Of a stretch of 64,000 nt of DNA, positions 17,051 to 26,436 are shown piece by piece. Both the position numbers and the translations under genes were made by a program. The stretch's first letter is position 1, and every line of letters starts with the position of its first letter. The notes beneath the pieces are model-generated. The model saw only the letters and a program-made list of their open reading frames with translations, did no database searches and had not been told where the DNA came from. Origin of the DNA: Clostridiales bacterium Firm_14. Lineage in GTDB: Bacteria; Bacillota; Clostridia; Saccharofermentanales; Saccharofermentanaceae. Location of the stretch: positions 56,081 to 120,080 of the forward strand of contig LVAT01000012.1 of assembly GCA_001604135.1 (NCBI GenBank), written 5' to 3'.

Positions 17051-18358
17051 ATGGAAAGAACTTATAAGACTCAGATGGAAGCCGCAAAGATGGGGATCGT
17101 GACTCCTGAGATGAAGATCGTAGCTCAGAAGGAATACAGAACAGAGGAAGAGATCCGTGAATGGGTTGCAAAAGGCCAGGTCGCTATCTGCGCCAACAAA
17201 AATCACAAGTGCCTGAATCCTGAGGGCGTAGGCTCAATGCTCAGGACTAAGATCAACGTCAATCTCGGCGTTTCCAGAGACTGCAAGGACTACAACGTCG
17301 AGATGAAGAAGGTTCAGGCTGCGATCGACATGGGCGCTGAAGCCATCATGGACCTCTCATCACACGGCGATACGATTCCTTTCCGCCGCAAGCTCACATC
17401 AGAATGCCCTGCCATGATCGGCACCGTTCCGGTTTACGATGCGGTCATCCACTATCAGAGAGACCTCGCAACACTTTCTGCAAGAGATCTTATCGATGTG
17501 GTAAGGCTCCACGCTGAAGACGGCGTAGACTTCGTGACGTTGCACTGCGGCATCACAAGGCACACGATCGACCAGATCAAGAAGCATAAGAGAAAGATGA
17601 ACATCGTCTCAAGAGGCGGCTCACTGATCTTCGCATGGATGTGCATGACAGGAAATGAGAATCCTTTCTACGAATACTACGACGAGATCCTTGATATCTG
17701 CCGCGAATACGACGTTACGATCTCTCTGGGCGACGCATGCCGCCCGGGATGCCTTGCTGATGCAAGCGACGTATGCCAGATCGAAGAGCTCGTAAGATTA
17801 GGCGAGCTCACAAAGCGCGCATGGGAAAAGGATGTCCAGGTAATGGTCGAAGGCCCCGGCCACATGCCGATGGACCAGATCGAAGCCAACATGAAGATCC
17901 AGCAGTCGATCTGCATGGGCGCTCCCTTCTACGTTCTTGGACCCCTCGTCACGGATATCGCTCCCGGCTACGATCACATCACTTCAGCCATCGGCGGCGC
18001 GATCGCTGCCGCTTCAGGCGCAGCTTTTCTCTGCTATGTAACTCCCGCAGAGCACCTGGCACTCCCCAATGTCGACGACGTTAAGCAGGGCATCATTGCT
18101 TCAAAGATCGCGGCTCACGCTGCCGATATCGCGAAAAAGATCCCCCACGCCATGGACAGGGACAACGCCATGGGCGATGCGAGAAGAACCTTCAGATGGG
18201 ATGACCAGTGGGCAGTATCGATAGACCCTGAGACTGCAAAGGCGATCCGTGATTCAAGGGCACCCGAACATGATGACACATGCTCCATGTGCGGCAAGTT
18301 CTGCGCAGTCAGGAGCATGAACAAAGCGCTTGAGGGCGAGTATATAGATATTCTCTGA
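17051..18358 (+). CDS. thiC: Phosphomethylpyrimidine synthase (radical SAM)
   Basis: The 435-residue enzyme converts aminoimidazole ribotide to HMP phosphate using a [4Fe-4S] cluster and SAM. Motifs seen are [65 protein letters not shown] and the C-terminal cluster site CSMCGKFC. The cluster spacing (CxxCxxxC) is that of the short anaerobe-type ThiC, without the N-terminal extension of proteobacterial forms. The stop codon at 18356-18358 touches the stop codon of the convergent gene, so no terminator fits between them. Confidence 0.96.
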   Translation: MERTYKTQMEAAKMGIVTPEMKIVAQKEYRTEEEIREWVAKGQVAICANKNHKCLNPEGVGSMLRTKINVNLGVSRDCKDYNVEMKKVQAAIDMGAEAIMDLSSHGDTIPFRRKLTSECPAMIGTVPVYDAVIHYQRDLATLSARDLIDVVRLHAEDGVDFVTLHCGITRHTIDQIKKHKRKMNIVSRGGSLIFAWMCMTGNENPFYEYYDEILDICREYDVTISLGDACRPGCLADASDVCQIEELVRLGELTKRAWEKDVQVMVEGPGHMPMDQIEANMKIQQSICMGAPFYVLGPLVTDIAPGYDHITSAIGGAIAAASGAAFLCYVTPAEHLALPNVDDVKQGIIASKIAAHAADIAKKIPHAMDRDNAMGDARRTFRWDDQWAVSIDPETAKAIRDSRAPEHDDTCSMCGKFCAVRSMNKALEGEYIDIL

Positions 18359-19420
18359 TCAGATTCCGGGATAGTACAGGCCGGGCTTGAGAAGATCCGG
18401 GATCTTCTTAAGATAGAGCCTTCCTGACAAAGCAAAATGGGGGAGCTCGATGAAGTTTGCATTTGGTGGCGATATAAGCCTTACCATGGGGTCGGCAATG
18501 ATGTTGTCCGCTTCCTTAAGCGCTTCTTCGAGCTCCTCTTCTCCGTGGCACTTTCTGTCACACTTGAGAAGAAGTCCGTCTGTTATTTCAGTTGTGGCAA
18601 TCACGTTGTAATCAATGCCTGTCTTAATCTTAATATAAGCCGCTATCGATCCTGAGATGACTGGTTCACCGACGATAAAATTTACGGACGGCTTTCTTTC
18701 CACATCCATGTAGTCAGAAGGCTTGCCTTCCCACGGAAGACCTTTGATATACGGTATGCCGTATTCTTCTTCCATGTATTTGCAAGCGGCAATGCCGGAA
18801 GATGATACTGCGATATTTAATTCTGCTTCAGCGGCTCTGACAGCCTCATCATATGAGGTGTTAAGTCCCCAGTTAGAGACGGTCTCATATCCGCTTAACT
18901 CTATCTTTGTCGAAGTGAGATCAAGAGGCGTCATGCCAATGATATTTACGCCGTTAGGGATCTTCTTCTCAGGGCTTTGAAGCATCTTTTTTGCAAAGCT
19001 CAGAAAAGCTTCAGACTGACCCATGGAATAGTCGTGCATCGCATTGGTGTTGACGTAAAAACAGGGCAGACCGGTTTTCTCTTCCAGGACCCTGCATATG
19101 CCTTTGAAGTCAGTGCCGTTAAGATAAGGGAGCGGCGAATTTGCAAGAGCGATAAAGCGCGGCTTCATTCTTTCTGCTGCCGCACAAATATCGCTTATAA
19201 ACTTGTCATCATTACCGGTGATGGCATCGATATCGTTAAGCCCAGAAATATAGATAAGGCTCTCCTTATCAAACCATCTGGTCTCATCGTGTGTATTGTA
19301 TGTGGAATTGCATCCTGAAGGATCATGGATAACGGTCATGCCGCCGAACTCATAAAGGGCGCTTGCAGCTCCCGATACATCACCCGTATAGACCGGTAAG
19401 ATCCTGTAAGTCTTCTTCAT
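18359..19420 (-). CDS. Nitrogenase component 1-like subunit (short type, second pair)
   Basis: The 353-residue protein belongs to the nitrogenase component 1 / oxidoreductase superfamily. The N-terminus (VSGAASALYEFGGMTVIHDP then SGCNS, with Cys37) matches the fold start of NifD/NifK-like proteins and closely parallels the 310-residue protein at 25504-26436, where Cys37 falls at the same position. The equivalent of the second P-cluster cysteine region reads SPLPYLNGTD and has no Cys. It is the last gene of the ten-gene operon, overlaps the 432-residue gene by ATGA, and probably pairs with it. Substrate unknown. It could be a structural or a scaffold subunit. Confidence 0.82.
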   Translation of the reverse strand: MKKTYRILPVYTGDVSGAASALYEFGGMTVIHDPSGCNSTYNTHDETRWFDKESLIYISGLNDIDAITGNDDKFISDICAAAERMKPRFIALANSPLPYLNGTDFKGICRVLEEKTGLPCFYVNTNAMHDYSMGQSEAFLSFAKKMLQSPEKKIPNGVNIIGMTPLDLTSTKIELSGYETVSNWGLNTSYDEAVRAAEAELNIAVSSSGIAACKYMEEEYGIPYIKGLPWEGKPSDYMDVERKPSVNFIVGEPVISGSIAAYIKIKTGIDYNVIATTEITDGLLLKCDRKCHGEEELEEALKEADNIIADPMVRLISPPNANFIELPHFALSGRLYLKKIPDLLKPGLYYPGI

Positions 19421-20715
19421 ATGCAGCTCCTGCAGCCAAGACCCTTGCGCGGTACGATATCACGCATGTCCTTGCTGTTATTAAATGCATCTTCCATGAG
19501 CCTTATAAACTCACATATTCCGCTGAAACCATAAAAGCCCCCGCCTTCTATCATGTTTACGAAATTCCCTGTGCCTTCGAACCAGGCTGCCTTCTGACCG
19601 ACAGCCAGAACGTTCTCATTACTTCTTACAGGTCTCCTGTCACTTACATGCATAGTCGAGTGAAGGATAAGTTCAGGGAAGTTTTTCTGCAGATATTCAA
19701 AATCCGCCTTCTCGCTTCCGTCAACAGCATCAAGATAGACAGTCGTAACATTTATCCCGTTATCTTTCAAAAACCTTGCAAGCGACAAGGGCTTTGGAAC
19801 AGCCGTATAATCGATCGCGACAGGAGTATCCTTGATGAGGTCCTTAAGCTTTTTCATTTCTGCGATACAAGCTTCTTTCCCGTCTTCGAAAAATCCGTCA
19901 GGAACAGAAAGTCCTGACTGCCTTATCTCTTCTTCCACGGTGTCAAAATCAAAGCTTAAGGGGCAGTAGATGTACTTGCGATCCAGCCTCTGTGTTATGG
20001 CTTTTGCGGCCATTAGGCCAGCCGGATACTGACAGATGAATAATGAGGCTTCCCCTGTCGAGAGATACTCTTCAAGTGTCCTGCAGTCCGCGGTATCTTT
20101 TACAGTCTTGGAGTTAAACTCCAGTATCTTTTTGAAATCGTTCTCGGATGCAGGCATATCGCTTCCTGCAAACGCCACCGTATCTTCCTTTACAGGAAGC
20201 TTAGGAATGATGTCCGACATTGCTTTGCGGAGTCTCTGGTCAGGAGTCGTACCGCGCTTCTGCATTACCGGATCCATGAAGCCTCTTATGAAGATAACGT
20301 CAGGGAAACGCTTTTCGAGCTCCTTGTAGATATAGCCGATATCGCATCCCATAAAACGGTGGACGCACACTGGGAAAACGATCACCACCGGAGGGATCTT
20401 GGCGAGCTTTCTAAGACAGTCAGTAACACCTTCTATGGTGGTTTCCTCTATCCTTCCCGAATGCGTCATATCATCTTCTTCAAGGACTACTGACGAGAAC
20501 CTGCCGAGCTCGCCCATCTCTGCGGCTGTCATGACAACACCGCGCAGACAGTTATCCGCGCAGATGTATATCTGATGAGCCTCAGGGATCCTGAACCCGA
20601 TATGCACGATATTCCATGTGCCGTGTACGGGCGCGTTGAACTCAAGCCCGTTTACAAACGGCTTCGGGAATTCGGCATCACCGATCCTCACCCTTTCATC
20701 ACTTGACGTTGGCAT
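19417..20715 (-). CDS. Nitrogenase component 1-like subunit (long type, second pair)
   Basis: The 432-residue protein is a divergent member of the nitrogenase component 1 fold. Cys52 and Cys56 (YICADNCLRG) and Cys117 and Cys124 (FPVCVHRFMGC) occupy the regions where NifD/NifK carry P-cluster ligands. The extreme C-terminus ends GCRSCI, adding a CxxC pair not usual for the family. The ATG at 20715 overlaps the regulator gene by 17 bases and lacks a clear ribosome binding site, so coupling to the upstream gene is likely. It is predicted to form a heteromer with the 353-residue protein. Confidence 0.8.
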   Translation of the reverse strand: MPTSSDERVRIGDAEFPKPFVNGLEFNAPVHGTWNIVHIGFRIPEAHQIYICADNCLRGVVMTAAEMGELGRFSSVVLEEDDMTHSGRIEETTIEGVTDCLRKLAKIPPVVIVFPVCVHRFMGCDIGYIYKELEKRFPDVIFIRGFMDPVMQKRGTTPDQRLRKAMSDIIPKLPVKEDTVAFAGSDMPASENDFKKILEFNSKTVKDTADCRTLEEYLSTGEASLFICQYPAGLMAAKAITQRLDRKYIYCPLSFDFDTVEEEIRQSGLSVPDGFFEDGKEACIAEMKKLKDLIKDTPVAIDYTAVPKPLSLARFLKDNGINVTTVYLDAVDGSEKADFEYLQKNFPELILHSTMHVSDRRPVRSNENVLAVGQKAAWFEGTGNFVNMIEGGGFYGFSGICEFIRLMEDAFNNSKDMRDIVPRKGLGCRSCI

Positions 20716-20947
20716 AGGATGTTTTTACGTTAACTCCGTCAAGACGTCCGATCTTTCCTGTTATCTCGCTGATGTAATCCTGGGGTGCGTTGATGGCGAT
20801 CATGATGATGCTGATGTTCTTCTCGCGGTAGGGCACGCCCATTCTTCCGATGATGTATTTTCCGGCCTCGTGAAGAAGGGCATTAAGCTTCTCAACTGAT
20901 TCAGGATTCTCTACGATTATCGAGATTGCAGCTACTCTTGTTTCCAT
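20699..20947 (-). CDS. TM1266-family (iron-only hydrogenase system) putative regulator
   Basis: The 82-residue protein (METRVAAISIIVENPESVEKLNALLHEAGKYI...) has the small ACT/NikR-like alpha-beta fold of the TM1266 family. That family is usually encoded with [FeFe]-hydrogenase maturation genes and is annotated as a putative regulator. GRMGVPYREKNISIIMIAINAP is the family core. Here it sits between hypE and nitrogenase-like genes instead of hydE/F/G, which is unusual. It has no DNA-binding domain; it may sense a ligand or bind a partner protein. Confidence 0.85.
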   Translation of the reverse strand: METRVAAISIIVENPESVEKLNALLHEAGKYIIGRMGVPYREKNISIIMIAINAPQDYISEITGKIGRLDGVNVKTSYANVK

Positions 20948-20956
20948 AAACGCTCC

Positions 20957-21961
20957 TTAGCAAATTCTTGGCAGCAGTTCGTTGCCGGGCTTGGGAAGAT
21001 ATGTCTGTCCTCCGACTTCAGTCGTCATGACTACTCTTCCGGTCTCATCTTCTGTTACTTCGCCTATTATCGTTGCACCTTCAGTGTACTTTGTACCCTT
21101 AAGGACATCAACAACTGCCTGTGCTTTTTCCGCAGGGCAGATCATTACCATTCTGCCTTCGCATGCAAGATACAGAGGCTCTAATCCCAGAAGGCCCGTT
21201 ACGCCGCTGACTTCGGGAGCTACCGGAACGCTTGTCCTGTCGACCCTGATGCCGACTCCTGCCTCATCTGCGATCTCATAAAGAACAGTTCCGACGCCGC
21301 CTCTCGTGGCATCTCTTATAACGTGCATCTCAGGGCATACTTCGAGCGCTCTTCTTACAGGTTCCCACAAGGGCGCGCAATCGGAAGTTACATCTGCTTC
21401 AATGCCATATTCGTCACGGGCAAGAAGGATAGCCGTTCCGTGTCTTCCGACATCACCTGTTACGATTATCTTATCGCCCGGCTTAGCAAACTTTCCGGAT
21501 GTGTTGATGCCTTCGCCGATTACACCAACACCGGCAGTTGTTATAAAGATCTTATCGACCTGGCCTTTGCCTGCAACCTTCGTGTCGCCTGCAACGATAT
21601 TTACTCCGGCTTCTCTTGCGGTCTCGCCCATCGTCTTTGCAATAAGTTCCAGATCTTCGATCGGGAGTCCTTCCTCAATGATGTAGGAACATGTGAGATA
21701 AAGGGGCTTGGCGCCCATGCACGCGAGGTCATTTACCGTGCCGCAGACTGCAAGTCTTCCGATGTTGCCGCCCGGATACTTCCAGGGCGATACGATAAAG
21801 CCGTCTGTCGACATTGCGATACGGCCTTCAGGCCTGGGCAGGACTGCCGCATCGTCTGCAGTGAAATACTCGTTTCCGAGATTCTTCCTGAATATCTCAC
21901 CGATAAGCTCGGATGTCTTTCTTCCGCCGCTTCCGTGAGCCAATGTAATTACTTCTTTCAT
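20957..21961 (-). CDS. hypE: HypE, carbamoyl dehydratase (cyanide-ligand synthesis)
   Basis: HypE dehydrates the carbamoyl group on its C-terminal cysteine to a thiocyanate, which provides CN- for the Fe(CN)2CO unit. The start at ATG 21961 (MKEVITLAHGSGG) overlaps the hypD stop by ATGA and gives 334 residues, the normal size. Visible features are the AHGSGG start, FTADDAAVLP, ATRGGVGTVLYEIADEAGVGI and the required C-terminal PRIC. All catalytic features are present, so it should be active. It is part of the hypFCDE block inside the nitrogenase-like operon. Confidence 0.96.
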   Translation of the reverse strand: MKEVITLAHGSGGRKTSELIGEIFRKNLGNEYFTADDAAVLPRPEGRIAMSTDGFIVSPWKYPGGNIGRLAVCGTVNDLACMGAKPLYLTCSYIIEEGLPIEDLELIAKTMGETAREAGVNIVAGDTKVAGKGQVDKIFITTAGVGVIGEGINTSGKFAKPGDKIIVTGDVGRHGTAILLARDEYGIEADVTSDCAPLWEPVRRALEVCPEMHVIRDATRGGVGTVLYEIADEAGVGIRVDRTSVPVAPEVSGVTGLLGLEPLYLACEGRMVMICPAEKAQAVVDVLKGTKYTEGATIIGEVTEDETGRVVMTTEVGGQTYLPKPGNELLPRIC

Positions 21962-23013
21962 GACTGTCCTCCGTACATATAGAATGCCGAGCATGCGCCT
22001 TCGTCAGATACCATGCATGCTCCTACAGGGTGATCCGGATTGCATGCCTTTCCGAAAAGCGGACACTCCGACGGCAGTATCTTTCCCTGCAGTACGATTC
22101 CGCATTTGCATGCCGTCTTGCGCTCAAACTCCATCTTCGGTACCGAATACTTCTTTCTGGCATCGTAAGCCGCATATTCATCCCTGAGTTCAACTCCTGA
22201 ATCCGGTATCACGCCGATACCGCGCCATTCGGCATCACAGGACTTCATGAATTTATCAACGAGCGCAACAGCAGCAGGACTTCCCTCATCTGTAACGACT
22301 CTCGGATATGCATTAACAAAGAACGGCTTGCCTTCGGAAACATTCTTTACGGTTACCGCAAGCGCAGCGAGAAGCTCATCTCCTGTAAAGCCTGCAATGG
22401 TTCCGCTTACACCGCGCTCTGCAAGGTCACGGCAGAGCTTCGTTCCGATGATCGCATGAACATGGCCGGGATAAAGGTATGCATCTGTCGAAGATGCCAT
22501 AGCTTCATAAGCACCCGGCATGGTCTTGTTCGCTGTAAGGAGCGAAAAGTTATCAAGCCCGTCCCTTACTGCATTCTTTACGGCAATAACATCAGAAGGC
22601 GTCGTTGTCTCGAATCCCACGGAAAGGAAAACAACCTGCTCTTCAGGATGGTCCTTGGCATATTTCTCCGCATCGATCGGCGAATAGACGATCTTTACTT
22701 TGCCGCCTTCTGCTCTTGCCTGCTGAAGGCTCTTAACATTTCCCGGAACTCTTACGAGATCTCCAAAGGTCGTAAGCGTGCAGCCTTTCTCGAGCGCGAG
22801 ATAAACAGCCTCATCGATATATGCTGCAGGAGTTACGCAGACAGGACATCCGGGGCCTGATATGAGATTGATCTTGGGTGATAAGAATCTTCTTATTCCC
22901 TGCCTGAAGATCTCATGAGTATGTGTACCGCAGACTTCCATGATCCTCACGGAAGGTCCGTCGTAGGTCTCAAGGAAATTTCTCATATCAGCAGTACTGT
23001 TGATACTTGTCAT
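21958..23013 (-). CDS. hypD: HypD, Fe(CN)2CO assembly scaffold
   Basis: The 351-residue iron-sulfur protein works with HypC to assemble the Fe(CN)2CO group. The canonical motifs are intact: MEVCGTHTHEIFR, GPGCPVCVTP, SVGFETTTPS, and the C-terminal cluster region CKCGIVLQG, CPLFGKAC, GACMVSDEGACSA. It overlaps hypC and hypE by ATGA on both sides. Its intact motifs argue that a genuine Fe(CN)2CO unit is made here. Confidence 0.97.
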   Translation of the reverse strand: MTSINSTADMRNFLETYDGPSVRIMEVCGTHTHEIFRQGIRRFLSPKINLISGPGCPVCVTPAAYIDEAVYLALEKGCTLTTFGDLVRVPGNVKSLQQARAEGGKVKIVYSPIDAEKYAKDHPEEQVVFLSVGFETTTPSDVIAVKNAVRDGLDNFSLLTANKTMPGAYEAMASSTDAYLYPGHVHAIIGTKLCRDLAERGVSGTIAGFTGDELLAALAVTVKNVSEGKPFFVNAYPRVVTDEGSPAAVALVDKFMKSCDAEWRGIGVIPDSGVELRDEYAAYDARKKYSVPKMEFERKTACKCGIVLQGKILPSECPLFGKACNPDHPVGACMVSDEGACSAFYMYGGQS

Positions 23014-23222
23014 GCCAGATTCTCCTTTAACACTTTCTCAGTCTCTGATTTGTCATCGTCAGTGATCTTGGCGATCGCACAGCCTGCGTGGACCATGACA
23101 TAATCGCCGGGTTCCAAGTCGTCTAAGAGCTCTGCGGAGATCTCTCTTTTCGCGCCCGTGCAGTCGACCATTGCGACACCGTCCTTAACGCTGATGATTT
23201 TTGCAGCTAAACCTACACACAT
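23010..23222 (-). CDS. hypC: HypC/HybG chaperone
   Basis: The 70-residue protein starts MCVGLAAKIISV. Cys2, which becomes N-terminal after Met removal and carries the iron unit, is conserved. The usual Pro after the MCxxI motif is replaced (MCVGLA rather than MCLAIP). The GDYVMVHAGCAI stretch keeps the family histidine. It starts directly after the hypF stop codon. In hydrogenase systems HypC carries iron from HypD to the large subunit. With no large subunit here, the altered tip may reflect a different target protein (inference). Confidence 0.93.
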   Translation of the reverse strand: MCVGLAAKIISVKDGVAMVDCTGAKREISAELLDDLEPGDYVMVHAGCAIAKITDDDKSETEKVLKENLA

Positions 23223-25502
23223 TTATATATCCTCCTGATTATTTATTTTATGCATCCCGTAGAGCGCCTGACCCAATGCTATTCCGCCGTCATTCGGTGG
23301 AACCATTGAATGGAGCAGTACGTTAAAGCCGTTTTCTTTTAACTCCTTTTCCGTAAGTCCGGTCAGGAGCTTATTCTGGTAACACCCTCCGCTCAGAGCA
23401 ACGGTCTTTATGCCGGCAGACTTGGCCATCGCCATCTGGGCTACGCCTTTTGCAAGCATATAGTGGAAGGCATATGCGAGTTTTCCATTGTCACTTCCTT
23501 TGAGTTTTTCTTCCGCAAGATATCTGATGATCCTGTCTGTAGCGACCACATCGCCGTCAATAAGATCCATGCATTCGAAATTTCTATCCCCTTCATATTC
23601 CATAGCCTTGAACTCGAGAGCTGTTGCGGCCTCGCCTTCAAAGCTCTGCTCATATTTGATCCCGAGTATTGCTGACGCGGCGTCGAAAAGCCTTCCGCAG
23701 CTTGTGGATACGGCGGCATTGATCCTGTTATCGTGCATTGCTTTATATGTCTTGAACGACCCCTGCCTGATAAGCCCCAATTCACTGCACTTTGCTTCTG
23801 CCTCATCGCCGAAGATATCGATGAGCATCGATATTGCGATCCTGAAGCCTTCTCTTGAGGCGATGTCACCGCCTGTATGAAGGAACGACCTGATATGGCC
23901 CTTGCGCTCGAAGCCGTCAAGGCTGCACTTCAATATCTCGCCGCCCCAGATCGTTCCGTCAGTGCCGTATCCCGTACCATCCAGCGAGATCCCGATAACT
24001 TCATCCGTATGATCGTTCTCTGCCATACAGGAGAGGATGTGTGCATAATGGTGCTGGACTCTGATGAGCTTAAGCCCCGACTCTTCTGCAGCTGCCGAAG
24101 AATTATATGAGGGATGGAGATCGCAGACTGCATGGGTAGGCTTTGTCTCTAAGAGAGTCAGCATTCTTTCTGCTGATTCCTTAAGGGCATTCTTTCCTTT
24201 GAGATCTGTTAGATCACCTATGTAGGATGAAGGATACATGAGGCTGTTTACCGCAACGCAGAATGTATTCTTGAGTTCTCCGCCGTATGCTATTACAGAG
24301 CCTTTGAATGGTCTTGTCATCATGAACGGCAGAGGTGCATAGCCTCTCGAACGTCTGATCATGTAGGGCCTGCCGTCATAGAAATCCATTACCGAATCGT
24401 CGGCCCTTAATCTGATCTTTCTGTTGTGTGTAAGGATCACATCGCAGTATGCCTTTATCTCGCGCCTTGCATCCTCATCATTTCTGCAGATGGGGAGCCC
24501 TGACAGATTACCGCTTGTCATAACAAGACAGCGCGGCATTTCGATACCGTCATCATAATCAAATAAAAGGCTCTGCAAAGGTGCATAAGGAAGCATGCAT
24601 CCGATCATCGGATTATCCGGTGCGACCTGTTCTGCAACAAGAGAATCCTCTCTGCGCTTCAAAAGGATAATGGGCTTCTGATGTCCCGTAAGGATATCTC
24701 TCTGGTAATCTTCGATATAGCAGTTTTTAAGGACTTCATCTACATCCCTCATCATTAACGCGAAAGGCTTTGAAGGACGGTGCTTTAATTCACGGAGCCT
24801 TCTGACGGCAACGTTATCATATGCATTGCATGCCAGATGGAAACCGCCGATGCCCTTTATTGCAGCGATACCACCGTTTGCGATCACCTGTCGTGTATAA
24901 GTTATTGCTTCGCGCCCCTTACGGTTCTCCGCATCATCGAGTATGAAGACTTCCGGTCCGCATTTATTGCAGCAGACGGGCTGCGCATCATATCTTCTTG
25001 TGGCAGGATCGTAATACTCAGAAGCGCACTCGGGACACATCGGAAATTCCTTCATCGATGTTCTCTCGCGGTCATAAGGAAGTGCGTCCAATATCGTGAG
25101 CCTGGGGCCGCAGCATGTGCAGTTGATGAACGGGTGAAGATATCTTCTGTTATTCCTGTCAAAGAGCTCTGCAAGGCATTCATCACATATCGCGATATCC
25201 GGAGATACGAAGATCTCACCTGAAGTCTTAGCGCTCTCGATGATGCTGAAATCCTTATATTCGGGTGCGTCTTTTTCCTTAACATCCGTCTTCAGGATCG
25301 CAGCCCTCTTGGGCGGTTCATTTTTGATCAGATCGATAAACCTTACGACATCCTGCTCTTCTCCCTGCGCATAGATCTCGACATAAGGTCCAAGGTTTGC
25401 AACACTTCCCTTTATTCCAAGAGAAGCAGCGTGCCTTGCGACCGTGGGCCTCATTCCCACACCCTGGACTATGCCGTAGACTTTAATGCGCTTTGTTACC
25501 AA
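23223..25502 (-). CDS. hypF: HypF, carbamoyltransferase
   Basis: The 759-residue protein uses carbamoyl phosphate and ATP to carbamoylate HypE. Domains in order: acylphosphatase (1-90, VQGVGMRP), zinc-finger region (C106-D-E-C109, then CTCCGP, CPEC, CCNKCGP), YrdC-like domain (about 205-390), and a Kae1-like C-terminal domain with VQHHYAHI and SLDGTGYGTDG. The start is TTG 25502, after the TGA of the upstream gene, with GGGAG eight bases ahead. It is complete and full length. Confidence 0.96.
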   Translation of the reverse strand: MVTKRIKVYGIVQGVGMRPTVARHAASLGIKGSVANLGPYVEIYAQGEEQDVVRFIDLIKNEPPKRAAILKTDVKEKDAPEYKDFSIIESAKTSGEIFVSPDIAICDECLAELFDRNNRRYLHPFINCTCCGPRLTILDALPYDRERTSMKEFPMCPECASEYYDPATRRYDAQPVCCNKCGPEVFILDDAENRKGREAITYTRQVIANGGIAAIKGIGGFHLACNAYDNVAVRRLRELKHRPSKPFALMMRDVDEVLKNCYIEDYQRDILTGHQKPIILLKRREDSLVAEQVAPDNPMIGCMLPYAPLQSLLFDYDDGIEMPRCLVMTSGNLSGLPICRNDEDARREIKAYCDVILTHNRKIRLRADDSVMDFYDGRPYMIRRSRGYAPLPFMMTRPFKGSVIAYGGELKNTFCVAVNSLMYPSSYIGDLTDLKGKNALKESAERMLTLLETKPTHAVCDLHPSYNSSAAAEESGLKLIRVQHHYAHILSCMAENDHTDEVIGISLDGTGYGTDGTIWGGEILKCSLDGFERKGHIRSFLHTGGDIASREGFRIAISMLIDIFGDEAEAKCSELGLIRQGSFKTYKAMHDNRINAAVSTSCGRLFDAASAILGIKYEQSFEGEAATALEFKAMEYEGDRNFECMDLIDGDVVATDRIIRYLAEEKLKGSDNGKLAYAFHYMLAKGVAQMAMAKSAGIKTVALSGGCYQNKLLTGLTEKELKENGFNVLLHSMVPPNDGGIALGQALYGMHKINNQEDI

Positions 25503-25503
25503 A

Positions 25504-26436
25504 TCATAATCTCCCGCTTATTGCAAAGCATTTGAGGTCAACCCATCTTCCTTCAAAATCCGGTACAAGTTCTCTGAGGCAGATATCGGCAGCGATAGTG
25601 TCGTATCCGCCGTTTCTTACCAGATCGATAAACTCATCTTCTTCCGTGATCTTCTTATCGCCATCCTGCTTAGCTATGTCGTGGAGCTTGAAAAAAGTGG
25701 CGATGTCGCAGTCAACTCCCGCATCCCTTATGGTCTTTCCAACGACCTCATCGTGGCACACAAGAGTCCTGCCCTTTATTCCTTCGGGAATATTGTCCTT
25801 ATACAAAGGACTTACGATCTTAAAATCTTTTCCGAGATACTCACATGCATCGATTCCCGAAGAGGATGCGGCGATAAGTTCTCCTGCACCCCTGATATTC
25901 CTTATGTCATCAAGCGTGAGATCTTCATGATATCTTCCGTATGTAAGCGGAGTCATGCCGATAACGATCCTGTCCCTATAAGCCGGCGTATCTGAAGCAA
26001 ACTCATCGATAAGAGCCTTATAAGCCTGCTTCTCGCCTTCGTTATAGAGCTTCATGCCGTTAGTTATAACGGGAAGCACCGGAATATCGATCTTGCTCTC
26101 TATGAGTTTTTTAAGTGCTTTATAATCCGTTCCGATCGTTGCGGGAACCGGTGTGCCGATCACTGCAACAAAGGAAGTATCGATACGGTCACAGGCTGAC
26201 TTGATCTTCGAAGCAAGCAGCTCATCGCGGCCTAAGATCGCATCCATGTCGCGGAGACCTGCAGAGAATACCGCGCTCCTTGATTCATGCCATCTGGGCT
26301 CGTCGAATCCGCAGACATTGCCCGTGCATCCGCCCGCATCTATGATCACTATGAGCGCGCCCATTGAATAGAGCACGCCGGAAGCACCTGACTGGTCAGG
26401 TGCAAAAGGTGTAAGAACTTTCCTTAATCCCTTCAT
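25504..26436 (-). CDS. Nitrogenase component 1-like subunit (short type, first pair)
   Basis: The 310-residue protein is related to the 353-residue protein at the end of the operon. The N-terminus has PDQSGASGVLYSMG and IIDAGGCTGNVCGFDEPRW, with Cys37 and Cys42. The region TPVPATIGTDYKAL corresponds to the NifD/K block that normally holds a P-cluster Cys, but Thr replaces it. It is shorter than NifD/NifK (about 480-520) and lacks the C-terminal FeMoco pocket extensions I can recognise. It overlaps the 441-residue gene by ATGA, so the two are likely partners. Confidence 0.82.
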   Translation of the reverse strand: MKGLRKVLTPFAPDQSGASGVLYSMGALIVIIDAGGCTGNVCGFDEPRWHESRSAVFSAGLRDMDAILGRDELLASKIKSACDRIDTSFVAVIGTPVPATIGTDYKALKKLIESKIDIPVLPVITNGMKLYNEGEKQAYKALIDEFASDTPAYRDRIVIGMTPLTYGRYHEDLTLDDIRNIRGAGELIAASSSGIDACEYLGKDFKIVSPLYKDNIPEGIKGRTLVCHDEVVGKTIRDAGVDCDIATFFKLHDIAKQDGDKKITEEDEFIDLVRNGGYDTIAADICLRELVPDFEGRWVDLKCFAISGRL

